This document shows positions 46,626-54,479 of a stretch of 64,000 nucleotides of DNA, one piece after another. The number at the start of each line of letters is the position of its first letter. Position 1 is the first letter of the stretch. The notes under the pieces are model-generated. The model ran no database searches. It saw only the letters and a list, made by a program, of their open reading frames with translations, and was not told the origin of the DNA. This DNA comes from Verrucomicrobiales bacterium (GTDB lineage Bacteria > Verrucomicrobiota > Verrucomicrobiia > Verrucomicrobiales > DEV007), in the NCBI GenBank assembly GCA_029213195.1, contig JARGNI010000011.1:79479-143478 (forward strand), in the 5' to 3' direction. The position numbers were made by a program, and so were the translations under genes.

Positions 46626-47312
46626 ATGCAGATCTTTCTGTTCGTCTTCATGATCGCCCTCGCCCTCACCATGTGGGGTCGCGCTCGGTATCTGAAGATC
46701 TATGGACAGGAAACCGAGTTCTCCCTGAAGTCACGGCTCACCGGCAGGGAGATCGCGGAGAAAATCGTCGAATCCCGCGGGATTCCTGACGTGAAAGTCG
46801 TTCCAGGCCACGGAGTCCTCGAGGACTTCTACTGCCCGGAGAAAAAGCAGATCACGCTTTCCTCCTTTCACTACCGAGGCACCAACTTCCCCTCGCTCGC
46901 GATCGCAGCCCAGCAAGCCGGGAAAGCAATTCAGCATTTTGAAGGGCATCGCCCCCTCTCGTGGCGAACCTCTGCCATCCGCTGGACGGTCTACTTGAGC
47001 ATTCCGCTGCTCCTCGTCGGATTGGCGACCCTGGTCATGGGAATGACAAAGACGATTCTCCCCCTCGTCCTCCTCGCCTGGTCCATGATCGCCTTCTGGA
47101 ACATGATGACGATCCCGACGGAACTCGATGCCGGAGAGCGAGCCAAGCGAGAGCTCGAAAAACTCAAGGTTTTCCGCAACCTCGATGAGCGCGTCGGAGT
47201 AGAACGCGTCATGGGTGCCTCGAGCACCGCCTATCTCGATGGAATGTTCACCGTCGCCTCCCGCGCTGCACGCTTCGTGATGCCCTGGATGAAAAAGAAG
47301 GCGGAAGGGTGA
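46626..47312 (+). CDS. YugP-like membrane protein lacking the zinc-protease motif
   Basis: A 228-aa inner-membrane protein that aligns over its whole length with the YugP/Zn-peptidase_2 family: N-terminal TM, the TGREIAEKI...VKVVPGHGVLEDFYCPEKKQITLSS region, two further TM segments (about 118-160) and a C-terminal amphipathic part. The family's catalytic AAHEVGHAIQ is here AAQQAGKAIQ, so both zinc-binding His and the catalytic Glu are gone. It should be inactive as a protease and may act as a binding or regulatory pseudoenzyme. A 9-base inverted repeat follows the stop. Confidence 0.82.
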   Translation: MQIFLFVFMIALALTMWGRARYLKIYGQETEFSLKSRLTGREIAEKIVESRGIPDVKVVPGHGVLEDFYCPEKKQITLSSFHYRGTNFPSLAIAAQQAGKAIQHFEGHRPLSWRTSAIRWTVYLSIPLLLVGLATLVMGMTKTILPLVLLAWSMIAFWNMMTIPTELDAGERAKRELEKLKVFRNLDERVGVERVMGASSTAYLDGMFTVASRAARFVMPWMKKKAEG

Positions 47313-47386
47313 GTTTCAAGGGTTCAGCTTTTAGTTTCGAGCCCCTTCTGATGGAGCATCCGACTTGTAACTGGTTTCTTGAAACT
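47312..47386. repeat. Inverted repeat between convergent genes
   Basis: AGTTTCAAG (47312-47320) is matched by CTTGAAACT (47378-47386) across 57 bases in the short gap between the YugP-like and DUF1080 genes. It may act as a weak two-way transcription end; no T-run is present. Confidence 0.3.
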
Positions 47387-47392
47387 AAACAC

Positions 47393-48094
47393 TCACTTCA
47401 GTGACGTAATCTTGATATCTCGGAACCAGACATACTGGCCGTGATTCTGGAATCCGATGTAGCCGGAACGCGGCTTGTCCTTGATCGCCACCTTGAACTT
47501 GTTCGGCGTCCCATCCGGATTCTTTCCAACCTCGGGCCAGTCATTTACATCGACATCGAAAACCTCGACCCCGTTGATGTGACAGGTGATCCGAGGTCCG
47601 ACGGCCTTCAGCGTCAGCTTGTCCCATTCTCCGACGGGATTGGCAGGATACGCGGAGGGGGCCTTTCCCTCATAGAATGATCCGTTCAGCTTGCGCGGTT
47701 CTTTCTTCCCATGCGTTTTCTGAAATCCCTCATTGTCCATCAGCTGGACCTCGAAACCCTGGTGCACCGGGTCTTCTTTCTTACTGCGATAGAAAACGCC
47801 ACTGTTGGCCCCTTCCGAAAGCTTGTATTCCAGGGAGATCTCGAAATCACCGTAGGTGTCCTTCGTCCAGAGATAGCCCATCCCCCGAAGCTTCTTGTTT
47901 CCCTTCTTGTCGGTCACTTCCTGCATGTTGCAGGTCAGCGCGCCGTCCTCGTCAATCTCCCAGGCTCCTTCGGCAAAATCGAAAGCCTCGAGGGAAGAAC
48001 CATCGAAGAGAACTTTTTCGGAGGCAGGCTTCTCCGCGTAGGAGGCACTGAGGGAAACGGCAAAAAGAAAAGTCAGGGCGAGAAGGGATTTCAT
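47393..48094 (-). CDS. DUF1080 secreted protein
   Basis: A 233-aa protein with a signal peptide (1-20) and one DUF1080 (3-keto-disaccharide hydrolase/concanavalin-like) domain: VLFDGSSLEAFDF near the start, FEISLEYKLSEGANSGVFYR in the middle and SGYIGFQNHGQYVWFRDIKI at the end. Some family members hydrolyse 3-keto-glycosides formed by Gfo/Idh/MocA enzymes, which gives a possible link to the oxidoreductase at 13267, but this is not proven. It is downstream of the Opp ATPases on the same strand (45-base gap). Confidence 0.88.
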   Translation of the reverse strand: MKSLLALTFLFAVSLSASYAEKPASEKVLFDGSSLEAFDFAEGAWEIDEDGALTCNMQEVTDKKGNKKLRGMGYLWTKDTYGDFEISLEYKLSEGANSGVFYRSKKEDPVHQGFEVQLMDNEGFQKTHGKKEPRKLNGSFYEGKAPSAYPANPVGEWDKLTLKAVGPRITCHINGVEVFDVDVNDWPEVGKNPDGTPNKFKVAIKDKPRSGYIGFQNHGQYVWFRDIKITSLK

Positions 48095-48139
48095 ACCGCA
48101 ACATGGCGGTCATCCCCTTCCACGCCAAGCCGGGAATTG

Positions 48140-48934
48140 CTACCGTATCTGCGGAATGGCCTGGAGCAGAACCTTGGTGATCTCCGACTGGGGAGAATCG
48201 AAAAGTGCGTTCGACTCGGCGACTTCGACGATTTTCCCCGCCTCCATCACCGCGATCCGATCGGCGATATACCTCACCACGGACAAATCGTGAGAAATGA
48301 AGATCATGGTCAGGCCCAGGTCATCCCGAAGATCGCGAAGCAGGTTCAGAATCTGCGACTGGATCGAGACATCGAGCGCGGAAACCGGTTCGTCGGCGAG
48401 AATCAGCTTCGGCTCGGGTCCGAGCGCGCGAGCAATCGCGATCCGCTGCCGCTGCCCCCCTGAAAACTCGTGGGGATACTTGCGCACGTATCGAGTATCG
48501 AGCCCGACCCGTTCCATGAGAATGGAAACGGCCCTCTCCAATCCGTCGCGATCGTTGGCGAGATTCTCGTGCCGAGTCAGGATCGCCTCCGCAAGCGTGG
48601 AAAAGATCGTCATCCGTGGATTCAGCGAGGCATACGGATCCTGGAAAATCATCTGGAAATCCCGACGACGCCTTCGGATTTCGTGCTTGGGAAGGTCAGC
48701 AAGCCGCTCCCCTTCGAGGACCACACTCCCCGAGGTCGGCTTCAGCAACTGCATGATGAGCCGGGACAAAGTCGACTTTCCACACCCACTTTCCCCTACA
48801 AGCCCCAGGATCTCCCCTTTCTGGATCTCCAGGGAAACCCCGTCGACCGCTTTGACGATCTGGGTTTCGTTCTTCAGCCATCCCGTCTTCTTCTCAAAGT
48901 AGCGGGTCAGGTTCTGGAGTTCGAGATAGGACAC
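48140..48934 (-). CDS. Peptide ABC transporter ATPase, OppF/DppF type
   Basis: A 264-aa ATP-binding subunit. Walker A GESGCGKS, signature FSGGQRQR, Walker B LILADEP followed by VSALDVSIQSQ, and His switch ISHDLSVV are intact. The QNLTRYFEKKTGWLKNETQIVKAVDGV opening is the OppF type. The C-terminal Cys-containing peptide-transporter extension is short here (ends LFDSPQSEITKVLLQAIPQIR). It starts 12 bases after its OppD partner. No permease or binding protein genes are in the window. Confidence 0.9.
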   Translation of the reverse strand: MSYLELQNLTRYFEKKTGWLKNETQIVKAVDGVSLEIQKGEILGLVGESGCGKSTLSRLIMQLLKPTSGSVVLEGERLADLPKHEIRRRRRDFQMIFQDPYASLNPRMTIFSTLAEAILTRHENLANDRDGLERAVSILMERVGLDTRYVRKYPHEFSGGQRQRIAIARALGPEPKLILADEPVSALDVSIQSQILNLLRDLRDDLGLTMIFISHDLSVVRYIADRIAVMEAGKIVEVAESNALFDSPQSEITKVLLQAIPQIR

Positions 48935-48946
48935 GGGTCGAGAAGG

Positions 48947-49930
48947 CTAGAGTGAAAAGGAAAGACATCCAGGACAATCCTGGACCCAGTGGGACGGAGA
49001 AACCTCGATCAGCGGCGGTGACTTCTGGGCATGCTCGGGGGCATCTGTGGGCAACTCGCAGCGAGGGGCAAAGGCGCAGCCAGATACCCCGGCGCTCAGA
49101 TTTGGAGGCAAACCGGGGATCGTGTAGAGCCGCTCACCCTTGGTCTGCATCGCCGGAATCGATCGCTGCAAAGCGCGGGTGTAGGCGTGCTTCGGCTCGG
49201 AAAAGAGCGTTTTGACATCGGCCCGTTCGACGAATCGCCCGGCATACATGACATTTACATAATCACAAACCTCGGAAACGACGGCGAGGTCGTGGGTGAT
49301 GAAGATCACCGCCGTGCCCAGCTCTTCCTGTCGCGTCTTGATCAAATCGAGAACCTGTCTCTGGATCGTGACATCGAGAGCCGTCGTCGGTTCGTCGGCA
49401 ATGAGAATTTCAGGCCGGGTGATCAGCGCCATCGCGATCATGACCCGCTGACGCATGCCCCCCGAAAATTCGTGAGGATAGCTGTGGATCCGCTTGTGGG
49501 GATCAGGAATCCCGACCGCATCGAGTTCAGCAATTGCCTTCTCCAGCGCTTCAGTTTTTCCCAGGCCGCGGTGAATCTGCAGAGGCTCGATCAGCTGGGT
49601 CGAAATCCGGAGGTAGGGATTCAAAGAGGTCATCGGATCCTGGAAGATCAGCCCGATCTTTTCTCCGCGAATCTTCCGCATTTCTGTCTCCGAAAGAGAA
49701 AGCAGGTCCAGCCCATCGAACAGGGCCGTCCCTCCCTCGATCCGCCCGGGAGGTTGGGGGATCAGCTGGAGCAGGGAATAGCAGGCGACCGACTTCCCGG
49801 ATCCGGACTCCCCCACGATACCGACCGTCTGCCCGGCCTCGACCGAGAAGGAGATCCCATCGACGGCTTTTACGACTCCGTCCCGGGTGTAGAACGAGGT
49901 TTTCAGATCCTTGACTTCGAGAACAGGCAT
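48947..49930 (-). CDS. Peptide ABC transporter ATPase, OppD/DppD type
   Basis: The start at 49930 (MPVLEVKDLKTSF) is the family start; the open frame to 49990 is not needed. The 327-aa subunit has Walker A GESGSGKS, signature FSGGMRQR, Walker B ILIADEPTTALDVT and His switch ITHDLAVV, then the oligopeptide_C extension with GCAFAPRC and a final DCPGC, as in OppD proteins that bind a 4Fe-4S cluster or zinc there. It forms a heterodimer with the OppF-type protein to drive import of peptides. Confidence 0.9.
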   Translation of the reverse strand: MPVLEVKDLKTSFYTRDGVVKAVDGISFSVEAGQTVGIVGESGSGKSVACYSLLQLIPQPPGRIEGGTALFDGLDLLSLSETEMRKIRGEKIGLIFQDPMTSLNPYLRISTQLIEPLQIHRGLGKTEALEKAIAELDAVGIPDPHKRIHSYPHEFSGGMRQRVMIAMALITRPEILIADEPTTALDVTIQRQVLDLIKTRQEELGTAVIFITHDLAVVSEVCDYVNVMYAGRFVERADVKTLFSEPKHAYTRALQRSIPAMQTKGERLYTIPGLPPNLSAGVSGCAFAPRCELPTDAPEHAQKSPPLIEVSPSHWVQDCPGCLSFSL

Positions 49931-49941
49931 GGGGGACGAAA

Positions 49942-50190
49942 CTATCGGGTGACGGAAGCCTCCTCGACTTCCCAGCTCACAATACGGCATCGACTCATGT
50001 CAAAGGGAGAGAAATCGACGAGAACTTGCCGATCGATTTCTTCTCCGACCGGTCGCGGGCCTTTCTTTTCGAGGATCGCATAGGCTCGGTATCCGTTCTC
50101 CATTTCCACCTCATAGAGCCGAGCGGGCTCGTGAATCCGAGTGATGCGACCTGTGGCGCGAATGGGAGGGCGTTCCGGCATAGGGGTCAT
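49942..50190 (-). CDS. IF-1-like S1-domain protein
   Basis: An 82-aa protein with the OB/S1 pattern of translation initiation factor IF-1: ATGRITRIHEPARLYEVEMENGYRAYAIL and VLVDFSPFDMSRCRIV correspond to VELENGH and VELSPYDLSKGRIV. The conserved HISGKMRKNYIRI segment of true IF-1 is replaced by EKKGPRPVGEEIDRQ, so it is probably a paralogue and not the housekeeping factor. ATG codons at 50190 and 50181 are both possible. It lies between a hypothetical secreted protein and OppD with gaps of 12 bases. Confidence 0.72.
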   Translation of the reverse strand: MTPMPERPPIRATGRITRIHEPARLYEVEMENGYRAYAILEKKGPRPVGEEIDRQVLVDFSPFDMSRCRIVSWEVEEASVTR

Positions 50191-50202
50191 CCTCTCAGAA
50201 TT

Positions 50203-50757
50203 TCACGGCTTCGCAACCAGCGAGCGAATCAATTCATAGACCTGCTTCTCCCGGGATTCTCGAACCGGAATCGTCGTCGTTGCCTGGAGAAGGTAGAGCT
50301 GGGAGCCCACATCGAAGAAAAGCAGGTAGAATCGCATTTCGAACTCGTCGCCCCTCTTCGTCACGGTCGCTTCGAGCGTTTTGAAGATCGCGGGCCACTT
50401 CTTCTCTCCCGGTCCCTGCACTTGCCCGGTCACGGAATCGCTTTCTTTCCGAATCGTGAATTCCTTCTCGAAACTCGCGATGGTCATGTCCATGAGTTCC
50501 TGCATGCTGGCTCGGGTCGCCGCGCTGTATTTTGTAATGAAGGCAGAAGTCCGCTTGTCCTGGGTCGCAAAACCAGCCTCGACCACTCCGGCATTGAGGT
50601 CCGATTCTTCCCACCCATCCGGCACGACCAGGGAGATCTTGTCATCGGCGATGCGCTGACGATCCTCCGCTCGGGAGACGTAGGGTTGCAGAAGCAAAAT
50701 CAAACCGGTCACGACAAAAAGTCGCTGGACGAGAAAAAACCGTTGCTCTCTGCTCAT
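50203..50757 (-). CDS. Secreted DcrB/PsbP-like hypothetical protein
   Basis: A 184-aa protein with an N-terminal membrane/signal segment (about 8-29) and a mature part of alternating strands (DKISLVVPDGWEESD, TSAFITKYS, RFYLLFFDVGSQLYLLQATTT), the look of the DcrB/PsbP fold. No function can be given. It is the first gene of the leftward group that continues with the IF-1-like gene, oppD, oppF and DUF1080, and is divergent from dapL, whose start is 43 bases away. Confidence 0.6.
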   Translation of the reverse strand: MSREQRFFLVQRLFVVTGLILLLQPYVSRAEDRQRIADDKISLVVPDGWEESDLNAGVVEAGFATQDKRTSAFITKYSAATRASMQELMDMTIASFEKEFTIRKESDSVTGQVQGPGEKKWPAIFKTLEATVTKRGDEFEMRFYLLFFDVGSQLYLLQATTTIPVRESREKQVYELIRSLVAKP

Positions 50758-50799
50758 CTTACCTCTCTATAGAACGCAGAAACTAGAATCTCCCGAATC

Positions 50800-52032
50800 A
50801 TGGCTCGAATCAACGACAACTTCCTGAAACTCAAGGCTGGCTATCTCTTTCCCGAAATCGGACGCCGTGTCTCCGCTTTCACCGACGCGAATCCCGACAA
50901 GGCCGCTCGACTCATTCGTTGCGGAATCGGTGATGTCACCGAACCCCTTCCCGAAGCTTGCCGGCAGGCGATGCACGATGCGGTCGATGAGCAGGGCGAC
51001 TCCAGCACGTTCCGCGGCTATGGCCCCGAACAGGGCTACGACTTTCTTCGCGAAGCGATTGTCGAGAATCAGTATGCCGACCTTGGAATCTCCGCCGACG
51101 AAGTTTTCATCTCCGATGGATCCAAGTGTGATTCCGGGAACATCCTCGATATCTTCGGTCCCGGAAACAAGATCGCGATCACCGATCCCGTGTATCCCGT
51201 CTATGTCGATACCAACGTCATGATCGGAAACACCGGCGAGGCTGACGAGAACGGCGCCTACGCCGGGCTTGTCTACCTCCCCTGCAACGCGGAAAACAAT
51301 TTCGTCCCCGCGATTCCCGAAGAGAAAGTCGACCTGATCTATCTCTGCTATCCGAACAACCCGACCGGAGCCACCGCGACCCGCGAGCAGCTCGCCGCAT
51401 GGGTTGCCTACGCCCGCGAGAACAAGGCCATCATTCTCTACGATGCGGCCTACGAAGCTTTCATCCAGGAAGACGACGTTCCTCACTCCATCTTCGAAAT
51501 CGAGGGAGCGAAAGACTGTGCGATCGAATTCCGCAGCTTCTCCAAGAATGGAGGGTTCACTGGAACTCGCTGCGCCTACACCGTAATTCCCAAGCAGCTC
51601 AAGGGCTACACAGAAAGCGGCGAAGAGCAGGCGATCCACCCCCTCTGGTCACGCCGTCACAGCACCAAGTTCAATGGCGCGAGCTACCCCGTGCAGCGCG
51701 GAGCTGCAGCCGTGTTCTCGGAAGAAGGAAAGAAGCAGGTCGCGGCGCTCATCGAAGGCTACATGGGAAATGCAACCCTTCTCCGCGAAGCCTGCCAGAA
51801 AATCGGACTCTCCGTTTACGGAGGCATCAATGCTCCTTACGTCTGGGTCGGTTGCCCGGAAGGCGTCAGCTCCTGGGACATGTTCGACCGCATGCTTGAA
51901 GACGCGCAGGTCGTCATCACCCCCGGTGCCGGATTCGGTGCTGCCGGAGAAGGCTACTTCCGCATCTCGGCTTTCAACAGCCGAGAGAATGTCGAAGAAG
52001 TCTGCCGCCGGATCGAGGAAAATCTCGGGTAG
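50800..52032 (+). CDS. dapL: LL-diaminopimelate aminotransferase
   Basis: A 410-aa PLP enzyme that converts tetrahydrodipicolinate and glutamate to LL-diaminopimelate in one step, the short lysine/peptidoglycan route used by plants, chlamydiae and other PVC bacteria. Recognised from [60 protein letters not shown] and the PLP lysine K249 in [12 protein letters not shown]. Length fits the family. It is a single gene followed by a hairpin at 52058. Confidence 0.96.
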   Translation: MARINDNFLKLKAGYLFPEIGRRVSAFTDANPDKAARLIRCGIGDVTEPLPEACRQAMHDAVDEQGDSSTFRGYGPEQGYDFLREAIVENQYADLGISADEVFISDGSKCDSGNILDIFGPGNKIAITDPVYPVYVDTNVMIGNTGEADENGAYAGLVYLPCNAENNFVPAIPEEKVDLIYLCYPNNPTGATATREQLAAWVAYARENKAIILYDAAYEAFIQEDDVPHSIFEIEGAKDCAIEFRSFSKNGGFTGTRCAYTVIPKQLKGYTESGEEQAIHPLWSRRHSTKFNGASYPVQRGAAAVFSEEGKKQVAALIEGYMGNATLLREACQKIGLSVYGGINAPYVWVGCPEGVSSWDMFDRMLEDAQVVITPGAGFGAAGEGYFRISAFNSRENVEEVCRRIEENLG

Positions 52033-52057
52033 GGCACGACACACCGAGCCGATACAG

Positions 52058-52080
52058 TGACTGGCTTCGCAGCCAGGTCA
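52058..52080 (+). terminator. Hairpin after dapL
   Basis: TGACTGGCT (52058-52066), loop TCGC, AGCCAGGTCA (52071-52080), with one bulged G. It lies 26 bases after the dapL stop. No T-run follows, so it may need Rho or act as a processing signal. Confidence 0.4.
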
Positions 52081-52388
52081 GGACTTGCGGATAGATCCGG
52101 CCCTCCGCGGCTGGACTGATATCTCGCACACGTCTCCCGTGCTGCGGCCGGTCAAAACGCTCTCGACGGAACACGCAATCTGCGTGGCACGAACTCTTGT
52201 GCGCACGTTTTCGGATTCGTCCCCGGAGGGCTGGGAATGTTCGCCAGGCAAGCGATTGCAGAGCAGGAAGAGAGGGTTTCTGAAATTATTTCACCTTTTT
52301 GAATCTGGATTCCAACGATCCACGAACTCGTGTGCAGCCCCCCAAAAGCCGGGGACCAAACGAAAGAAAACCAAATTCAAAAACGAAT
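52081..52388. other. Upstream region of the first fasciclin gene
   Basis: About 300 bases without a credible gene. It contains a short palindrome TGAAA-TTA-TTTCA (52281-52293) and the 9-mer TTGAATCTG (52299-52307), which also occurs upstream of the second fasciclin gene. The stretch therefore probably holds the promoter of the fasciclin gene. Nothing else is seen. Confidence 0.45.
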
Positions 52389-52874
52389 ATGAAAAAACTC
52401 CTTATTACCACCCTCTCCATCTTCGCCCTGAGCTCCATCGCCCTCGGTGCAGAGAAAAAGGACATCATCGATACTGCTGTCGCGAATGGCTCCTTCAAGA
52501 CTCTTGCTGCCGCTCTCGAGGCCGCCGGACTCGTGGATGCGCTTAAAGGCGATGGACCCTTCACCGTTTTCGCTCCCACAGACGAGGCATTTGCCAAACT
52601 GCCCGAAGGCACCGTCGAGACCCTGCTGAAGCCGGAGAACAAGGATCAGCTGATCGACATCCTGACCTACCATGTCGTCAGCGGAAGCGTGCCTGCTGAG
52701 ACCGCTGTCACTCTCGACAAGGCGACGGCCCTCAACAAGAAAGAGATCGCTCTCGAGGTGGTCGATGGTTCCCTGACTCTGAATGGTGACTCCAAAGTGG
52801 TCGCCGCGGACGTAAACGCCACCAACGGAGTGATTCATGTCATCGACGCAGTCATTCTACCTCCCGCGAAGTAA
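52389..52874 (+). CDS. Secreted single-domain fasciclin protein
   Basis: The start at 52389 ([24 protein letters not shown]) gives a signal peptide. The 161-aa protein is one FAS1 domain: [37 protein letters not shown] (the conserved H1 region), [13 protein letters not shown] and the final [14 protein letters not shown] (H2). FAS1 proteins act in adhesion and surface binding. Size and single-domain form equal mycobacterial MPT70/MPT83-like proteins. It is followed by a strong hairpin and then by a sigma/anti-sigma pair. Codon use is biased as in highly expressed genes. Confidence 0.93.
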   Translation: MKKLLITTLSIFALSSIALGAEKKDIIDTAVANGSFKTLAAALEAAGLVDALKGDGPFTVFAPTDEAFAKLPEGTVETLLKPENKDQLIDILTYHVVSGSVPAETAVTLDKATALNKKEIALEVVDGSLTLNGDSKVVAADVNATNGVIHVIDAVILPPAK

Positions 52875-52895
52875 CCCGCGACCGAAGGAGGATCG

Positions 52896-52918
52896 AGGCC
52901 CCGGGCAGTCCGGGGCCT
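52896..52918 (+). terminator. Perfect 9-bp hairpin between fasciclin and sigma genes
   Basis: AGGCCCCGG (52896-52904), loop GCAGT, CCGGGGCCT (52910-52918). It is 22 bases after the fasciclin stop and followed by a pyrimidine-rich stretch. It can end most fasciclin transcripts while letting some pass into the sigma factor gene. Confidence 0.65.
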
Positions 52919-52948
52919 TCCCTCGTTTCCCCATCTCCTTCTGCTCCC

Positions 52949-53536
52949 TTGCCTGCTTCTACTCCATACACTCAGGACGGAACCGTCCTGGCAGAAGTTG
53001 CCCTCGGAAAAGAAGCGGCCATGGAAAAATGTATCGCAGTGTATGGAGGACTCATCTGGTCGATTGCCCTGCGCTATGCAGAGGATCGGTCACATGCGGA
53101 AGACATCGTGCAGGACACATTCATGGAACTATGGCGCTCAGCTCATCGCTTCGATGCAGCGGTAGCAAGTGAAAAGACCTTCGTCGGCCTTCTTGCCAGG
53201 CGACGTTCGATTGACTATATACGGAAGCAACGTCGGCAACCTCCGGTCGTCGAGCTTATGGCTGCTGAATCGCTCCCGGATGAAACCAACCATGCCTCCA
53301 TCGAGAGCAAGGCAGAGCACTCGTCTCTCCTCGAAATGCTGAACGAACTGCCCGAAAACACCCGAGAACTGTTCACCCTTCACTTTGAAGAGGGTTTGAC
53401 CCATCCGGAAATTTCAAAACGGACCGGAATTCCCCTGGGAACGGTGAAGACTCGTCTGCGACGAGGCCTGATCGAGATGCGTGATCGCCTCCGCCGCCTC
53501 GATGAACCACAAACCCCATCATTCCCTGCGTCATGA
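52949..53536 (+). CDS. ECF sigma factor (SigK-like context)
   Basis: A 195-aa sigma-70 family ECF factor. Region 2 is seen in MEKCIAVYGGLIWSIALRYAEDRSHAEDIVQDTFMELWRSAHRFD and the following RRRSIDYIRKQRR; region 4 is ELPENTRELFTLHFEEGLTHPEISKRTGIPLGTVKTRLRRG, given here only to its helix-turn-helix. The start is uncertain: a TTG at 52949 is used since the nearest ATG (53021) would cut into region 2. The stop overlaps the start of the anti-sigma gene (ATGA), which means coupled synthesis. Target genes are probably the two flanking fasciclin genes. Confidence 0.9.
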   Translation: MPASTPYTQDGTVLAEVALGKEAAMEKCIAVYGGLIWSIALRYAEDRSHAEDIVQDTFMELWRSAHRFDAAVASEKTFVGLLARRRSIDYIRKQRRQPPVVELMAAESLPDETNHASIESKAEHSSLLEMLNELPENTRELFTLHFEEGLTHPEISKRTGIPLGTVKTRLRRGLIEMRDRLRRLDEPQTPSFPAS

Positions 53537-54285
53537 GTGATTCTGCAACAATTCAGCGTCTCGAAGAGCTTGAAGCAGGGCGAATCCTTGGTGACTTGTC
53601 CGGAGAAGAGTGGGACGAGTGGAGAGCGCTCTCGAAAGAGCATCCCGATGTCCTCGACGGCTCCCTCGAATGGACCGCGGCCCAATTGGAGTCCACCCTC
53701 TCTGTTGACGAGTCAGCAAGCCCAATGCCTTCCGGCCTGACGGAAAAAGTCAAAGCAGGCACCGAGAGTTTTGTGAGACCGACCGAGGAAGCTACTGTTG
53801 TAAGACCCTCGTATTCCTTCTGGAACTCTGCCCCTGTGGCCTGGGCTGCAGCTGCTGTCCTGGCACTGCTCCTGGTCTTTTCCTGGACAGATCGACCCGG
53901 GATCGAATCGGAATTGGCATCGGTTGATCAATCACCTGACCGAGTCCAATCGACGTTTTCCGGAGTGGGCGATTACTCCGATATTACCGGAAGAGTTTCC
54001 TGGAGTGATGACCTGCAGAAAGGGTACCTGAGCCTTGAGGGAATCCCGGTGAACGATCCGACCGAACGTCAATACCAGTTGTGGATTGTGGATCCGGAAC
54101 GCGACGAAGCTCCGGTAGACGGAGGCGTCTTTGATGTGGTTGCCGACGCCGGAACGGTTCGTATCCCGATCGATGCGAAACTGCGGGTCGACGCACCCCA
54201 AGCCTTCGTGATCACCCTTGAGAAGCCCGGCGGAGTCGTGAAGTCGAATCAAAAGGTCGTAGTGGCATTGGCCAAGACTTCGTAG
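53533..54285 (+). CDS. RskA-like transmembrane anti-sigma factor
   Basis: A 250-aa protein starting within the sigma factor stop. The N-terminal ~95 residues are a cytoplasmic helical anti-sigma domain (LEELEAGRILGDLSGEEWDEWRAL), followed by a single TM at about 100-122 (PVAWAAAAVLALLLVFSW) and a periplasmic C-terminal domain of the RskA type (GRVSWSDDLQKGYLSLEGIPVNDP, YQLWIVDP, GVFDVVADAGTVRIPI, AFVITLEKPGG). It should hold the ECF sigma factor at the membrane until its periplasmic part is cleaved in response to a signal. Confidence 0.9.
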   Translation: MSDSATIQRLEELEAGRILGDLSGEEWDEWRALSKEHPDVLDGSLEWTAAQLESTLSVDESASPMPSGLTEKVKAGTESFVRPTEEATVVRPSYSFWNSAPVAWAAAAVLALLLVFSWTDRPGIESELASVDQSPDRVQSTFSGVGDYSDITGRVSWSDDLQKGYLSLEGIPVNDPTERQYQLWIVDPERDEAPVDGGVFDVVADAGTVRIPIDAKLRVDAPQAFVITLEKPGGVVKSNQKVVVALAKTS

Positions 54286-54439
54286 CCATTCTCCGCCTTC
54301 GCGATTTGCGAAATGCCGAGGCTCTCTGCGGCGACTCTGTTCGAGTTGCCACTCCCATACCTCATGCTGAGTGGAACTCGGTAACCTGCGCGGTCCTACG
54401 TGCCTTCCCGGATCCGGAAAAGGTAAAGAATCGAAATAA

Positions 54440-54448
54440 TTGAATCTG
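54440..54448 (+). promoter_or_regulatory. 9-mer shared upstream of both fasciclin genes
   Basis: TTGAATCTG at 54440-54448, 32 bases before the three-domain fasciclin gene, also occurs at 52299-52307, 82 bases before the single-domain one. In both places it follows a GAAAT/AATT-rich stretch. It may be part of a promoter for the neighbouring sigma factor; two copies are weak evidence. Confidence 0.3.
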
Positions 54449-54479
54449 AAAAGGGACTTCCTGCGAACACGTGAGTGTC

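Noticed and set aside
54299..54313. TTCGC-GATTT-GCGAA hairpin after the anti-sigma gene
   Set aside because: Short stem without T-run; chance is likely.
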